Shown one piece after another: positions 10,855-20,657 of a DNA stretch of 64,000 bases. Where the stretch lies: assembly GCF_003011925.2 (NCBI RefSeq), contig NZ_PXXU01000004.1, positions 57,402 through 121,401 on the forward strand. The letters are read 5' to 3'. A program made the position numbers and the translations under genes. The number at the start of each line of letters is the position of its first letter. Within the stretch, counting starts at the first letter, position 1. The DNA comes from Nitrosomonas supralitoralis (lineage in GTDB: Bacteria; Pseudomonadota; Gammaproteobacteria; Burkholderiales; Nitrosomonadaceae). A model generated the notes under the pieces. It was not told where the DNA came from. It searched no databases and worked only from the letters and a program-made list of their open reading frames with translations.

Positions 10855-12971
10855 CAACAAAGAATTTTAAAATTTTGCTGGCCGATGACGATGCAACGGT
10901 TAGAATCCTCGCGCAAGCTGCACTTGAGAATGCCGGTTTTGAGGTTATGCTGGCTTGCAATGGCACAGAAGCCATTCGTTTGTTTGAAGAAACACCCGCT
11001 AATATGATTATGCTTGATGTCGAAATGCCCGACATGGATGGTTATTCGGTCTGCTCTTACATAAGAAAAAAAATTGGCAACGAACTACCCATTATCATGG
11101 TCACTGGAATGGATGATGTCCAATCTATTAATCGTGCCTTTGAAGTTGGCGCAACAGATTTCATCGCTAAACCGATCAACTGGAATCTGCTTAGTTATCG
11201 CTTATTGTATTTAAAGCGCGCTTACTTGAACCTGCTTGCACTTAAAGTTGCTAATGCGCGAAGCGCAGCAATTTTAAGTGCCATTCCCGACACAATGTTC
11301 ATAATTAATGATCGAGGCATCATCATGGATATTTGCAGTCATGCAGATACTGCGTCCTGGCTGATTCAAGATTCGGCAGATCCATTGAAGCTAAGCTTGC
11401 CTGAAGATATAGCCAGCTTATATTTGGATGCCGCAGGACAAGCTCGCCGTAACGGTACAGTCGAGCTTTTCGAGTACCCGCTCAAACCGAGTAATGATAA
11501 ATCCAGATACTATGAAAACCGTATTGCTGTGATTGATTCTGAGGAAACGCTTTGCCTGGTTCGCGATATCACTGACCGCAAAGACTCCGAAAGTAAAATT
11601 TTCCATCTCGCGTATTTTGACAATCTGACCGGACTGCCGAATCGTCAATCATTTATGGAACGTTTAAAGAGTGAAATTAAACGTGCCCATTATGCCGATA
11701 ACAAATTGGCAATCCTGTTTTTGGACCTGGATGGTTTCAAAAGCATTAACGATACGATGGGACATAATGCTGGAGATACTATACTTAAGTGCGCTGCCGA
11801 TCGCTTGCATAACAGCACACGCCACTCTGATTTCGTATCTCGTACCCATAAAAATCATTCAGAGATTAACCTCGCCCGTCTCGGAGGGGATGAATTTACC
11901 GTTATTATTCCTAATCTATCGCGTGCGGAAGATGCGCTTATTTTAGCGCATCGAATTCGTAAAACCATGCGTCGTCCTTTTCACCTGGAAAGCCGTGATG
12001 TCGTGCTCACTACAAGTATTGGCATTGCTCTTTACCCCAATGATGGTGACAATGCCGAGACTTTGTTGAAGCATGCAGATACAGCAATGTACTATGCCAA
12101 AAATGAAGGCCGGGATAATTGTCAATTCTACAATGCTGATTTGACGCTTCAGGCAGAAAAGCGCATGCACCTGGAAAACGATCTACGCAATGCATTACAG
12201 CAAAATGAATTTTATCTTGTTTACCAGCCACAGTTGGATATTACAGAAGGAAACTTCCAATCAGTAGAAGCATTGATACGCTGGCAACACCCTGAACAAG
12301 GAATTATTTCTCCACTTGATTTCATCCCGCTAGCAGAAGAAAATGGTTTAATCATTCCAATCGGAGAGTGGGTATTGCGCACTGCATGTGCTGAAGCTGT
12401 TCAATGGCATAACAATGGTCAATGTCTGGATGTCGCTGTCAATCTCTCCCCTATGCAAATCAAGGATTCTGAACTGGTAAACAAAGTACTCGGCATTCTC
12501 ACCGAAACAGGCTTTCCTCCCAACCAACTGGTTCTGGAAATTACTGAAGGCGCCTTGATGGAGCATAATGAAAATACTTTGACTACGCTGCATACGCTAC
12601 GGAATCATCAGATTAAAATTGCCCTAGATGATTTCGGCACTGGTTATTCTTCGATGAATTACTTAAGGCGCTTACCCATAAATTATATTAAGGTAGACCA
12701 AAGCTTCGTTCGTGATTTATTAGATAATAAAGACAATCTTGCGATCGTCCGGGCGATGATTTCGTTATCGATGAATCTCGGTTTTTCTGTAACGGCCGAA
12801 GGCATAGAAACATTGAGGCAAGCTCAGGTCTTGAAATATTTTGGTTGTAATGCTCTGCAAGGTTACTACTTTAGCAAACCAATCAGCGCAGAAAAAATTC
12901 ATTGTCTCCTCAATCAGAAGTGGTCAATTCAAGCATCCAGCCCCAACGCAATCGATCATGAAAATAGCTGA
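10851..12971 (+). CDS. Response regulator with GGDEF and EAL domains
   Basis: A 706-residue cytoplasmic regulator of c-di-GMP. An N-terminal receiver has Asp56 ([11 protein letters not shown]). A PAS-like linker (residues about 140-250) comes next, then GGDEF with intact LGGDEF at residues 345-349, and EAL with intact EALIRW from residue 473 and DDFGTGYSS. Both enzyme motifs are complete, so it may act as diguanylate cyclase, phosphodiesterase or both. An RHSD tetrad, possible inhibitory I-site, sits about 16 residues before GGDEF because of an insert (THKNHSEIN). The GTG start overlaps the kinase stop by 4 bases, and the stop overlaps the next gene. It is a natural partner for the Hpt domain of the upstream kinase (inference). 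Confidence 0.94.
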   Translation: MTTKNFKILLADDDATVRILAQAALENAGFEVMLACNGTEAIRLFEETPANMIMLDVEMPDMDGYSVCSYIRKKIGNELPIIMVTGMDDVQSINRAFEVGATDFIAKPINWNLLSYRLLYLKRAYLNLLALKVANARSAAILSAIPDTMFIINDRGIIMDICSHADTASWLIQDSADPLKLSLPEDIASLYLDAAGQARRNGTVELFEYPLKPSNDKSRYYENRIAVIDSEETLCLVRDITDRKDSESKIFHLAYFDNLTGLPNRQSFMERLKSEIKRAHYADNKLAILFLDLDGFKSINDTMGHNAGDTILKCAADRLHNSTRHSDFVSRTHKNHSEINLARLGGDEFTVIIPNLSRAEDALILAHRIRKTMRRPFHLESRDVVLTTSIGIALYPNDGDNAETLLKHADTAMYYAKNEGRDNCQFYNADLTLQAEKRMHLENDLRNALQQNEFYLVYQPQLDITEGNFQSVEALIRWQHPEQGIISPLDFIPLAEENGLIIPIGEWVLRTACAEAVQWHNNGQCLDVAVNLSPMQIKDSELVNKVLGILTETGFPPNQLVLEITEGALMEHNENTLTTLHTLRNHQIKIALDDFGTGYSSMNYLRRLPINYIKVDQSFVRDLLDNKDNLAIVRAMISLSMNLGFSVTAEGIETLRQAQVLKYFGCNALQGYYFSKPISAEKIHCLLNQKWSIQASSPNAIDHENS

Positions 12972-14904
12972 CATTAACCAACTAAAAATCAGTACATTAC
13001 TGCCCAGTCCTAAAGGCGTGGCATTGGCACTACTGGAAGCTTGCCGTCAGGAAGATGTATCCATCAACGAAATTGCCAAACTCATCCAGACCGATCCCGC
13101 ACTCTCAGGCCGTGTGATTCAGCGTGCCAACGCAACCAAACAAACCACACGCTCGATCTCATCCATAGCAGAAGCCATTTCACGTGTCGGTCTAAATTCC
13201 GTCAAACAATTGGCCATGGGCTTTTCTCTCATTGATCAATATTCGAAAGGCCCAAACAAAAGTTTTGACTATCAGGAATTCTGGTCTCATTCGCTGTTGA
13301 TGGCAATTGCCATGCAAGAATTGAGTAAAACAACCCGAGTTTCTTCGCCCGATGATTTATTTTCCTGCGGATTAATGATGCGCATAGGTTGTCTGGCACT
13401 CGCCTCAATCTACCCCGACCAATATTCCGAACTCATACAGAAACAATCACCAGACATCCCTTTAAGCCAGTTGGAACAGCAGTATCTTCAAACGGACCAT
13501 AATGAATTAACTGCTGCAATGTTAATTAATTTTGGCTTCCCAACCATTTTTGTGGAGTCGATTTACTATCATGAAACGCCCGACGAATCTGGATTCTTTG
13601 AAGGTTCTCGTCCTTATCAAATTTTACATCTACTGTATTTGGCAAAACAGATTGCTGATTTTGCATTAACTAAAGAATCCGAACGCAATCAGCGCATTGC
13701 AGGACTCTTATTACTGGGTGGAAAAATCGGTCTGGATACCGAAACATTTAGCAACTTTATCGACCGAATCATGCAGGAATGGCATACATGGGCAAAAATA
13801 CTCAAAATAACAACTAAGGATCAACTTCCGTCTTTTCATAAACTGTTGAGCCCAGCTGCACCACGGCCGGAAAATGCAACCAACGCGGCCTCAGTACGTA
13901 TTCTCTTAGTTGAAGACGATCCAACCAATCTCATTCTCTCCAAAGAAATACTCACCAATATTTTGGGTCACACCGTATTTACCGCCAACGATGGTCAACA
14001 AGCATTAGCACTGGCTATGGAAGTATTACCGCACATTGTCATCACTGACTGGATGATGCCGATCATGAATGGTCTTGAATTAACCAAGTCATTACGGGCA
14101 ACTGAATGGGGACAGAACTTATACGTCATCATGCTCACCAGTGTCGAAGATGAAGATGAAGTTATTAAGGCATTTAATGCGGGTGTCGATGATTATGTGA
14201 CCAAGCCCATCAATATCCGGGCTTTCCGAGCCAGATTAAGAGCAGCCTGGCACTACCGGCAGTTACAGGAATCGTGGGAACAGGACCGCGAGCAACTCAA
14301 GCGCTTTGCTGCGGAATTAGCGGTTACCAATCGCAAATTAGAATACTTTGCTTTAACCGATATGCTGACAGAATTACCCAACCGGCGCTCCGGTATGGAT
14401 TCATTATCGGAAACATGGAGTGTCGCTAACCGATCCGGACAATTGATGGCAGTCATGCTCATTGACATTGATCATTTTAAAACAATCAATGACAACTATG
14501 GGCACTCAATTGGCGATAAAGTGCTTAAAGAAGTATCTTCGATTATTCGCAAAACAGCACGCAAAGGTGATACTTTCTGCCGCATGGGGGGAGAAGAGTT
14601 TCTTATCGTATGTCAGTTAGGAAATACCGATTTAAAGTCGTTCATATTTTTTGCAGAAAGACTTCGCCATCAAATAAGCCAGCAACAAATCAAAATTAGC
14701 GAGATTCATGTTCAAATCACGATAAGTATTGGCGTTGCCTTAAAGGAAGCCAGTATGAAAAACGAAGAGCATCTCATCAATGCGGCCGATAAGGCACTGT
14801 ATGCAGCGAAGAATGCAGGCAGAAATCGAGTCTATCTATCACTAAAAAATAGACTTATAGCTGCGCCCTCGGAAAGCAATAGCCCACCTGACAAAGCGCA
14901 GTGA
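12958..14904 (+). CDS. HDOD-receiver-GGDEF signalling protein
   Basis: I start it at ATG 12958, which overlaps the preceding stop by 14 bases and gives the normal HDOD beginning (LKISTLLPSPKGVALALLE). A much longer frame is open upstream but overlaps the EAL domain. Residues about 1-280 are HDOD, the middle is a receiver with Asp364 (ITDWMMPIMNG), and the C-terminal GGDEF has intact GGEEF at residues 544-548. An RKGD tetrad in the position of the inhibitory I-site suggests product inhibition. It is predicted to be a phosphorylation-controlled diguanylate cyclase. It is the last gene of the overlapping chain that begins with the TonB receptor and YfiR-like genes. Confidence 0.93.
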   Translation: MKIADINQLKISTLLPSPKGVALALLEACRQEDVSINEIAKLIQTDPALSGRVIQRANATKQTTRSISSIAEAISRVGLNSVKQLAMGFSLIDQYSKGPNKSFDYQEFWSHSLLMAIAMQELSKTTRVSSPDDLFSCGLMMRIGCLALASIYPDQYSELIQKQSPDIPLSQLEQQYLQTDHNELTAAMLINFGFPTIFVESIYYHETPDESGFFEGSRPYQILHLLYLAKQIADFALTKESERNQRIAGLLLLGGKIGLDTETFSNFIDRIMQEWHTWAKILKITTKDQLPSFHKLLSPAAPRPENATNAASVRILLVEDDPTNLILSKEILTNILGHTVFTANDGQQALALAMEVLPHIVITDWMMPIMNGLELTKSLRATEWGQNLYVIMLTSVEDEDEVIKAFNAGVDDYVTKPINIRAFRARLRAAWHYRQLQESWEQDREQLKRFAAELAVTNRKLEYFALTDMLTELPNRRSGMDSLSETWSVANRSGQLMAVMLIDIDHFKTINDNYGHSIGDKVLKEVSSIIRKTARKGDTFCRMGGEEFLIVCQLGNTDLKSFIFFAERLRHQISQQQIKISEIHVQITISIGVALKEASMKNEEHLINAADKALYAAKNAGRNRVYLSLKNRLIAAPSESNSPPDKAQ

Positions 14905-15658
14905 CTCTCGACTTTGACAAGAATATCCGAAACAATTGCAATCGAGATTTTAAAGCTCTTACGGGTTAATTTATTTAGTAAAAATTACTGGTATAAAAAA
15001 TCCATAAATCATACTCATAAAAACAAATCTAGCATTCCTACAGAATGAACGGTTTGCGGTATCAATATCCAATTTAACAATATAGTAAGCTCTGAAGTTA
15101 TCAGGCTTCTCACTTTCGTGCTGTTTTGCTAATTTTGAGAGCACTGATTGACGCTTTCCGAGTGTTGTGTGCGACCACTTCTCCAGGCAAAACCCAGAAT
15201 TTCACTGCAACTCTCATATAGCAAGCCATCACAGAAAACCCTTACATGATCAGACGGGCCCATTCAGTCAATGTGACAAAATACAAATATCCGCCACAAC
15301 ATGCTTTTGTTGCTCTACAAACAAACAACATTAGCCAGAAATTTACTCGGACACAATGCTCTTAAACCAATGTCTTGACCGCACTCGGCATCAGAACTTA
15401 TGAATATATGGGGAGAGTGGCATGACAAGATTTCATTTACTTCTCTACAGATGCGAATATCAGTTTTGCAAGGCGCTTTAATTCTTTGTAGAGATTCATG
15501 CAGCTCCTAGAAATATAGGCTTTTTACCAGTCATTTCTAATTCTAGGTCAAATATATAACGTGTAAGAATATTCTCTCCTCTCAAGATAGTAGATTTAGC
15601 TGAAAGTACTCATATGAGAATATCGCGCGAACCCAATCAACTGCAGTCGACTCATTTG
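14905..15658 (+). other. Long non-coding gap between two signalling units
   Basis: About 750 bases without a convincing gene on either strand. The sequence is AT-rich with scattered stops. I see no tRNA, no obvious Rho-independent terminator and no inverted repeat. It must hold the promoter of the second TonB receptor gene. The possible upstream start ATG 15614 of that receptor falls inside it. Confidence 0.5.
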
Positions 15659-17710
15659 ATGAATCGAAATCCGTCAAAGAGCCTGGTTCTGAAATTTTCA
15701 ACTCTCGTCGTTCTTGGATGTTTTGCAAAATTCACGATCGCAGGAAGTCATTCTGTTGATAATCGATTCTTGAACCTGAGTATCGATGAACTAATGAATG
15801 TTAAGGTCACTACAGTTTCCAGAACGCCGCAGAAACTTTCCCAAGTGGCATCCGCTATTTTTGTAATTACCCAGGATGATATACGCCGTTCTGGCGCAAC
15901 AAGTATTCCCGATGCTTTAAGGATGGCACCTGGAGTGCAAGTGGAACGCGTCGGAACCGACAAATGGGCGATCAGTATCCGTGGTTTTAATGGTCTCTAT
16001 GCTAACAAATTGCAAGTATTGATGGACGGACGTAGCGTTTATTCTCCGATCTTCTCCGGTGTGATTTGGGAACAACAAGATACGCTCATGGAAGACATCG
16101 AACGTATCGAAGTGATCCGTGGTCCTGCCACAACCTCTTGGGGATCCAATGCAGTCAATGGCGTTATCAACATTATCACAAAAAAAGCCGCCGATACTCT
16201 GGGCACACTCTTCACTGCTGGCGGAGGAAGTTTTGAACATGGTTTTGTGGGCGCACGCTACGGCGGAATGATTAATGAAGACACACCTTTCCGTGTCTAC
16301 GCCAAAGGGTTTACCAGAGGCCAAACCCAATCGTTATCCGGGGAAAATGCTAATGATCACTGGCACTCGGCCAGAGGAGGATTCCGCTTTGACCATACTC
16401 GTGGCATCGATCAATTTACTTTGCAAGGTGATTATTTCTCCAATTTCAATGGAAGTACTCTCGATAAAAACGCCCTTAGCCTATCGACCAACTCGACGGG
16501 TCAGATGCGTGGACATTCTGAGGGTGGAAATATTCGCTTTCGCTGGGACCGAGATATTTCTGAGCATTCATCATTTATGCTGCAGGTTTATTACGATCGC
16601 AATCTGGCCATCTTACAGCCAGTAGGCAAATTTGATGCCGAAAGCTTTGACGTCGACCTGCAGTACCGTTTTCCACTATTTGATCGGCATTATCTGACTT
16701 GGGGAGCCAATTACCGGTTGTATCACAACAAACTCTTCGATACCAATTTAGTGGCATTTTCGCCTCATGAGCGCACCAATCATTTGGCCAGCACTTTCAT
16801 CCGAGATGACATTACGCTAATACCGGATCGCTTGCTGTTCACAATAGGCAGCAGATTCGAACATAACGATTTCACCGGAATGGAAATACAACCTAATGCA
16901 AGGTTAATGTGGACTCCTGATACTGAAAACTCAATCTGGTTGGCAATATCTCGTGCAGTGCGAACACCTTCACGTGGTGAAGTCGATGGCAAGATTGATA
17001 TAACACCATCTCTATCGGCTACTGGTTTAACCTTAACTAACTTGCCGTTTCCTATCGCAGCGACATTAAATGGCAATAAACACTTCAATTCAGAAAAACT
17101 GATCGCATATGAACTGGGATACCGACATCAATTCTCTCCACAAGCCTCCATCGATATGACAGCATTTATCAATGACTACAGTCAGTTACGAGACCTAACC
17201 TTTGGCGCATTATCACTCAGAACAGGATTTCCAATACAATTCTTACAGCCTGTTATGATTAATAATCTGGGATCTGCGTTGACTTATGGCTATGAAACAT
17301 CGATTGATTGGAAACCAAGAGATAACTGGCGCCTGCAAGGTAACTACAGTTTTCTCAACATAGACTTTTCTTCTAATAATTTTTTTAAAAACACTAACCC
17401 AACCACAGGAGGTTCAGAAAAGGCCAACCCGCAACATCAATTGTCAGTGCGCTCAAATTACGATCTATCTGAAAATTTGCAACTCAATCTTTGGTTACGT
17501 TATACCAGTGCTATCTCGTTTTACAATATCCCCAGCTACGTTACGATGGATGCAAAGCTGATATACAGGCCAACAAGAAATATTGAACTATTCGTCGTCG
17601 GTCAGAATCTCTTTAGTCAAAACCATAGAGAATCCGTGTCTGACTTTATCCCTATAGTGCCCGTGCTTATTCCACGTGGGATATACGCAGGAGCGCAATG
17701 GCGCTTTTAG
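15659..17710 (+). CDS. TonB-dependent outer-membrane receptor, second YfiR-linked copy
   Basis: Paralogue of the receptor at 5449. ATG 15659 is preferred because it gives a compact signal peptide (KSLVLKFSTLVVLGCFAKF, cleavage near IAG). ATG 15614 would add 15 residues. After it come LSIDELMNVKVTTVSRTPQ, the plug (VITQDDIRRSGATSIPDALR; GATTSWGSNAVNGVINIIT is approximated by IRGPATTSWGSNAVNGV here) and a barrel ending YAGAQWRF. The plug sequence is closer to the common family consensus than that of the first copy. Its stop overlaps the next YfiR-like start by 13 bases. The ligand is unknown. Confidence 0.91.
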   Translation: MNRNPSKSLVLKFSTLVVLGCFAKFTIAGSHSVDNRFLNLSIDELMNVKVTTVSRTPQKLSQVASAIFVITQDDIRRSGATSIPDALRMAPGVQVERVGTDKWAISIRGFNGLYANKLQVLMDGRSVYSPIFSGVIWEQQDTLMEDIERIEVIRGPATTSWGSNAVNGVINIITKKAADTLGTLFTAGGGSFEHGFVGARYGGMINEDTPFRVYAKGFTRGQTQSLSGENANDHWHSARGGFRFDHTRGIDQFTLQGDYFSNFNGSTLDKNALSLSTNSTGQMRGHSEGGNIRFRWDRDISEHSSFMLQVYYDRNLAILQPVGKFDAESFDVDLQYRFPLFDRHYLTWGANYRLYHNKLFDTNLVAFSPHERTNHLASTFIRDDITLIPDRLLFTIGSRFEHNDFTGMEIQPNARLMWTPDTENSIWLAISRAVRTPSRGEVDGKIDITPSLSATGLTLTNLPFPIAATLNGNKHFNSEKLIAYELGYRHQFSPQASIDMTAFINDYSQLRDLTFGALSLRTGFPIQFLQPVMINNLGSALTYGYETSIDWKPRDNWRLQGNYSFLNIDFSSNNFFKNTNPTTGGSEKANPQHQLSVRSNYDLSENLQLNLWLRYTSAISFYNIPSYVTMDAKLIYRPTRNIELFVVGQNLFSQNHRESVSDFIPIVPVLIPRGIYAGAQWRF

Positions 17711-18300
17711 CTATAAACGTGGAAATACAATTCTTTAATCTACTCATCAAGCTTCCAGCCACATTCGTCAATCGATGTGTCTGCTACACGATTGCAGCTT
17801 TATGGTTAGGCTTTTCTCTGTCTATTTCTCACTCAGTCGCGAAAGCCGACAGTCCTTTGGAATATCAAGTCAAAGCAGCTTTTATCTACAACTTTATTGC
17901 ATTCACACATTGGCCCGATAATACGAATCAAGTTATCCTTCTCTGTGTTTTTGGAGAAGACCACTTCGGCAATGAAATCGATAAGTTACAAAATAGATCT
18001 ATTGATAAGCGGCATATCAATGTCGTGCGTATCAGTGATCCTGATCAATTAAAACAGTGTCAGGCCATTTTTTTCTCTAAATCTGTCAGTAACAACTTAG
18101 CAAGTATTTTGAACAGCTTACCCAACGAACCTATATTGACACTGGCAGACACTCCAAATGCTGCATCAAAGGGTATTGCAATTAATATGAGCTTGATGAA
18201 TCAGAAAATTGTGTTCGAAATTAATTTAGCGATTGCACGAAAATCCGGATTGGATTTCAGCTCCAAACTACTCCAGCTAGCTGCCAAAGTGTATCAATAG
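17698..18300 (+). CDS. YfiR-like periplasmic protein (DUF4154), second copy
   Basis: Paralogue of the protein at 7454. Both begin MALL at the end of the receptor gene, and they share EYQVKAAFIYNF, LTLADTPN (compare LTVSDTPG) and a C-terminal GL-x2-SS-x-LL...VYQ block. A long N-terminal region contains the signal peptide (core IAALWLGFSLSISHSVAKA). Unlike the first copy, no kinase or cyclase gene follows: the next genes are convergent. It may act on the kinase/cyclases encoded upstream or on an unlinked cyclase (inference). The 235 bases after it hold nothing recognisable. Confidence 0.87.
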   Translation: MALLAINVEIQFFNLLIKLPATFVNRCVCYTIAALWLGFSLSISHSVAKADSPLEYQVKAAFIYNFIAFTHWPDNTNQVILLCVFGEDHFGNEIDKLQNRSIDKRHINVVRISDPDQLKQCQAIFFSKSVSNNLASILNSLPNEPILTLADTPNAASKGIAINMSLMNQKIVFEINLAIARKSGLDFSSKLLQLAAKVYQ

Positions 18301-18535
18301 ATACTCTCTTCCATTCATAGAATACTTCCTTTTTGTCAGCTAAATCCAGCCTTAAATTCAACATATTAGATGAAGAATTATTTCTCATTATTTTTAAGTT
18401 TCAACGAAATAGTACATTTGCCCCTATAGTTGGCTTAATATCAAATTGACTGGAGATCCCTGGGTCAAACAGAGCAGCCATTTTGCAAAGTAAATAGTTA
18501 AAAGTAGCTCCCAGGATAGCTTTTCAACAATTCTG

Positions 18536-19315
18536 TTAGACTCGGACCCCTAAAATCACCTGACGCTTCCGCAGATCACTCAATATTTCCATTCCGCCGC
18601 GCACAACGACATCGGCTTGCACATGGTTCAGCTCAACTGATATCTGCTGCAGCAACGTCCGTGCAGATTTGTGATCATTGCTACTAATCAACTGCAATAA
18701 CCGTGCGGTCACTGCATTAATTTCAATAAAATGCACTGCAAAATCGGCATCTCGATAAACGATTAAATTTGTTTGCGTAGCTTCGGGCGCTCTTGGCTGA
18801 AAATCCGGACTGATTTTGTGTACCGGAAAACGATAGCTCAATGACCAGGCAAACGGGGAAATCACCGGAATACCATCAAGCAAGTCGCCTTTCGGATTAA
18901 TTGTTGCTATCTCTACTTTCTCATCTGATATAGAAAGCGCCAATTCGACCCACTCATAATGGGCCAGTTCCAGAATAAATGGCGGATCATCTGGTTGGGC
19001 TATGCGCTCATGGTCCAAATATTTTAGAAACTCACGCGGTATTTCCGGAAACAATGGAGTATGCGACAAGTGATTGGCGAAATAATCCCGAATCATTCCG
19101 TGCCAGCGTTCATGCATCATGATTTGACGTAATACCGGAAAACTGCTGGAGATAAAACTCTCTACGTTGTTATAGAATAGTTCACGATAAATTTTCATGC
19201 GCCGTTCTTCCAAGGCTTCAGGGCACGGATTTTTTTTTGGATCACGGATATGCGCCGCAAAAGCGTATAGTTGCCGGACAAAATCGGAGTGATCAGCCGT
19301 GTTGTAGGTAGTCAC
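18536..19315 (-). CDS. DUF2063 protein, BufC/HvfC-type partner of an MNIO enzyme
   Basis: A 259-residue protein whose N-terminus ([19 protein letters not shown], then [26 protein letters not shown]) matches the DUF2063/HvfC-BufC N-terminal domain. In characterised bufferin/HvfA-type clusters this protein works with the DUF692 enzyme to modify cysteines of the small precursor, probably by presenting the peptide. The C-terminal part ([19 protein letters not shown]) is the usual wHTH-like half. Its start overlaps the end of the DUF692 gene by 23 bases, so the two are translationally coupled. The cluster order is precursor, DUF692, DUF2063. Confidence 0.92.
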   Translation of the reverse strand: MTTYNTADHSDFVRQLYAFAAHIRDPKKNPCPEALEERRMKIYRELFYNNVESFISSSFPVLRQIMMHERWHGMIRDYFANHLSHTPLFPEIPREFLKYLDHERIAQPDDPPFILELAHYEWVELALSISDEKVEIATINPKGDLLDGIPVISPFAWSLSYRFPVHKISPDFQPRAPEATQTNLIVYRDADFAVHFIEINAVTARLLQLISSNDHKSARTLLQQISVELNHVQADVVVRGGMEILSDLRKRQVILGVRV

Positions 19316-20150
19316 TGGGTTGCCCCAAATATTTGGACTGTAACGAATGAATAATATCCACTTCCTGCAGCAATTCTACCAGCGGGGGTAAATTAAAATC
19401 ACGCTCCAGTAATGTTGGTATAACACCAAAATACTGATAGACTTTCTCGAGTAACCGCCAAACGGGATCTATGACATCCGAGCCATGCGTATCGACAATC
19501 AGATCATCTGCTTCCTGATAATGACCGGCCACATGAATGTAGCGAATGCGCTCGGCGGGTAACGACCGAAGAAATGTGTCGGCATCATAGCGATGATTAA
19601 TACTATTGACATAAATATTATTCACATCGAGCAATAGGTCGCAATCCGCCTCCTGCAGCACAGCCTTCAAGAAATCAACTTCTTCCATTTGTTTACCGGG
19701 TGCTGCATAGTAGGAAACATTTTCAACTGCGATACGCCGCTCTAAGATGGCTTGCACATAGCGAATGCGGTTCGCCACGTAATGCACTGCTTCCTCAGTA
19801 AAAGGTATTGGCATTAAATCGTACAGATGCCCGTCATCACTACAATAACTAAGATGTTCGCTGTAATAGCAAATGCGATGCTCGTTAAAAAATCGTTTCA
19901 AACGATGCAGAAAAGCCTGATCTAATGGCGATGGCCCACCGATCGAAAGTGACAATCCATGGCATATAAAAGGAAATTTCTCAGTCAGTTCACGTAACCT
20001 TTTCCCATAGCGTCCGCCGACACCAATCCAATTTTCTGGCGCAATCTCCCAAAAATTCACCTGCTGCGCAGTTTGATCTGCTAGCGAATCTATCATTGTT
20101 CGCCGCAGACCAAGACCTACGCCATAAACAGGATAAAGAGTTCTGCTCAT
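19293..20150 (-). CDS. DUF692 multinuclear non-heme iron oxidative enzyme (MNIO), BufB/HvfB type
   Basis: Predicted RiPP-modifying enzyme related to MbnB of methanobactin synthesis. The protein is 285 residues, the usual size. Metal-binding and active-site blocks of the TIM barrel are all visible: [53 protein letters not shown] and [11 protein letters not shown]. Such enzymes use iron and oxygen to convert precursor cysteines into heterocycles (oxazolone/thioamide or thiooxazole products in described systems). The gene lies 27 bases after the precursor gene and overlaps the DUF2063 gene. Confidence 0.94.
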   Translation of the reverse strand: MSRTLYPVYGVGLGLRRTMIDSLADQTAQQVNFWEIAPENWIGVGGRYGKRLRELTEKFPFICHGLSLSIGGPSPLDQAFLHRLKRFFNEHRICYYSEHLSYCSDDGHLYDLMPIPFTEEAVHYVANRIRYVQAILERRIAVENVSYYAAPGKQMEEVDFLKAVLQEADCDLLLDVNNIYVNSINHRYDADTFLRSLPAERIRYIHVAGHYQEADDLIVDTHGSDVIDPVWRLLEKVYQYFGVIPTLLERDFNLPPLVELLQEVDIIHSLQSKYLGQPSDYLQHG

Positions 20151-20177
20151 GGAATTAATAGATTACTTTTCACAACA

Positions 20178-20492
20178 TTATTTACTTTCTTGCTCAGCTT
20201 TCTTACCGTCGTCTTTACCTTCCATATCTTGCTTCATTTCTTTCTTGCTGCCACATTTACCTTCGCCACACTTGCCTTCCATATCCTTTTTCATTTCACT
20301 CTTGCTGTCAGCCTTTCCTTCTTGGCCAGCTTTCTTTGCACTGTCTCCATATGCCAGCATATAACCACTGGAAAGCTCGCTCATTGCAAACGGATTGGTG
20401 AGCGTCTCAGCAGTCAAGCTGGTTGTAGCTAAGCTGGTAACTAATGCTGTGCCTAAAGCAATTGAAACAGGTTTAGTAATTTTCTTCGACAT
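20178..20492 (-). CDS. Bufferin/HvfA-family RiPP precursor with two tandem EGKCG motifs
   Basis: Small exported precursor peptide of 104 residues, started at ATG 20492 because GGAGAG lies 7 bases upstream and the result is a clean signal peptide (TKPVSIALGTALVTSLATTSLTA). The family signature NPFAMSELSSGYMLA follows. The charged, low-complexity C-terminal half contains EGKCGEGKCG, the only two cysteines of the protein, encoded near 20249-20281. Related degenerate units without cysteine flank them (GQEGKADS and MEGKDDGKK; KSEMKKDMEGK is repeated as KKEMKQDMEGK). In described members the EGKCG cysteines are modified by the DUF692/DUF2063 pair and the product binds copper or another metal in the periplasm. 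No DoxX-like fourth gene is present here. Confidence 0.93.
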   Translation of the reverse strand: MSKKITKPVSIALGTALVTSLATTSLTAETLTNPFAMSELSSGYMLAYGDSAKKAGQEGKADSKSEMKKDMEGKCGEGKCGSKKEMKQDMEGKDDGKKAEQESK

Positions 20493-20657
20493 TATTTTCT
20501 CTCCATAAAAAGATGAATAAGATTGGACCACAATAATAACCGTAAATTGCTAGGCAATTGCTGAATTCTTTGTTGCTTTTTTTGCTTGCAGCTCTCTGTT
20601 AAACTCAGCGCTTCAAAAAATACTATAAAAAATGCTTGATAATCTAAGGAGCTTTGA

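Noticed and set aside
12841..12957. Longer open frame upstream of the HDOD gene
   Set aside because: It lies inside the coding end of the EAL domain in another frame; ATG 12958 gives the normal HDOD N-terminus.
15917..16330. 137-codon minus-strand frame inside the second TonB receptor
   Set aside because: It overlaps the conserved plug domain fully and has no features of its own.
20190..20432. Plus-strand open frame opposite the RiPP precursor
   Set aside because: Phe/Leu/Ser-rich translation is the antisense of the Lys/Glu-rich precursor; a shadow.
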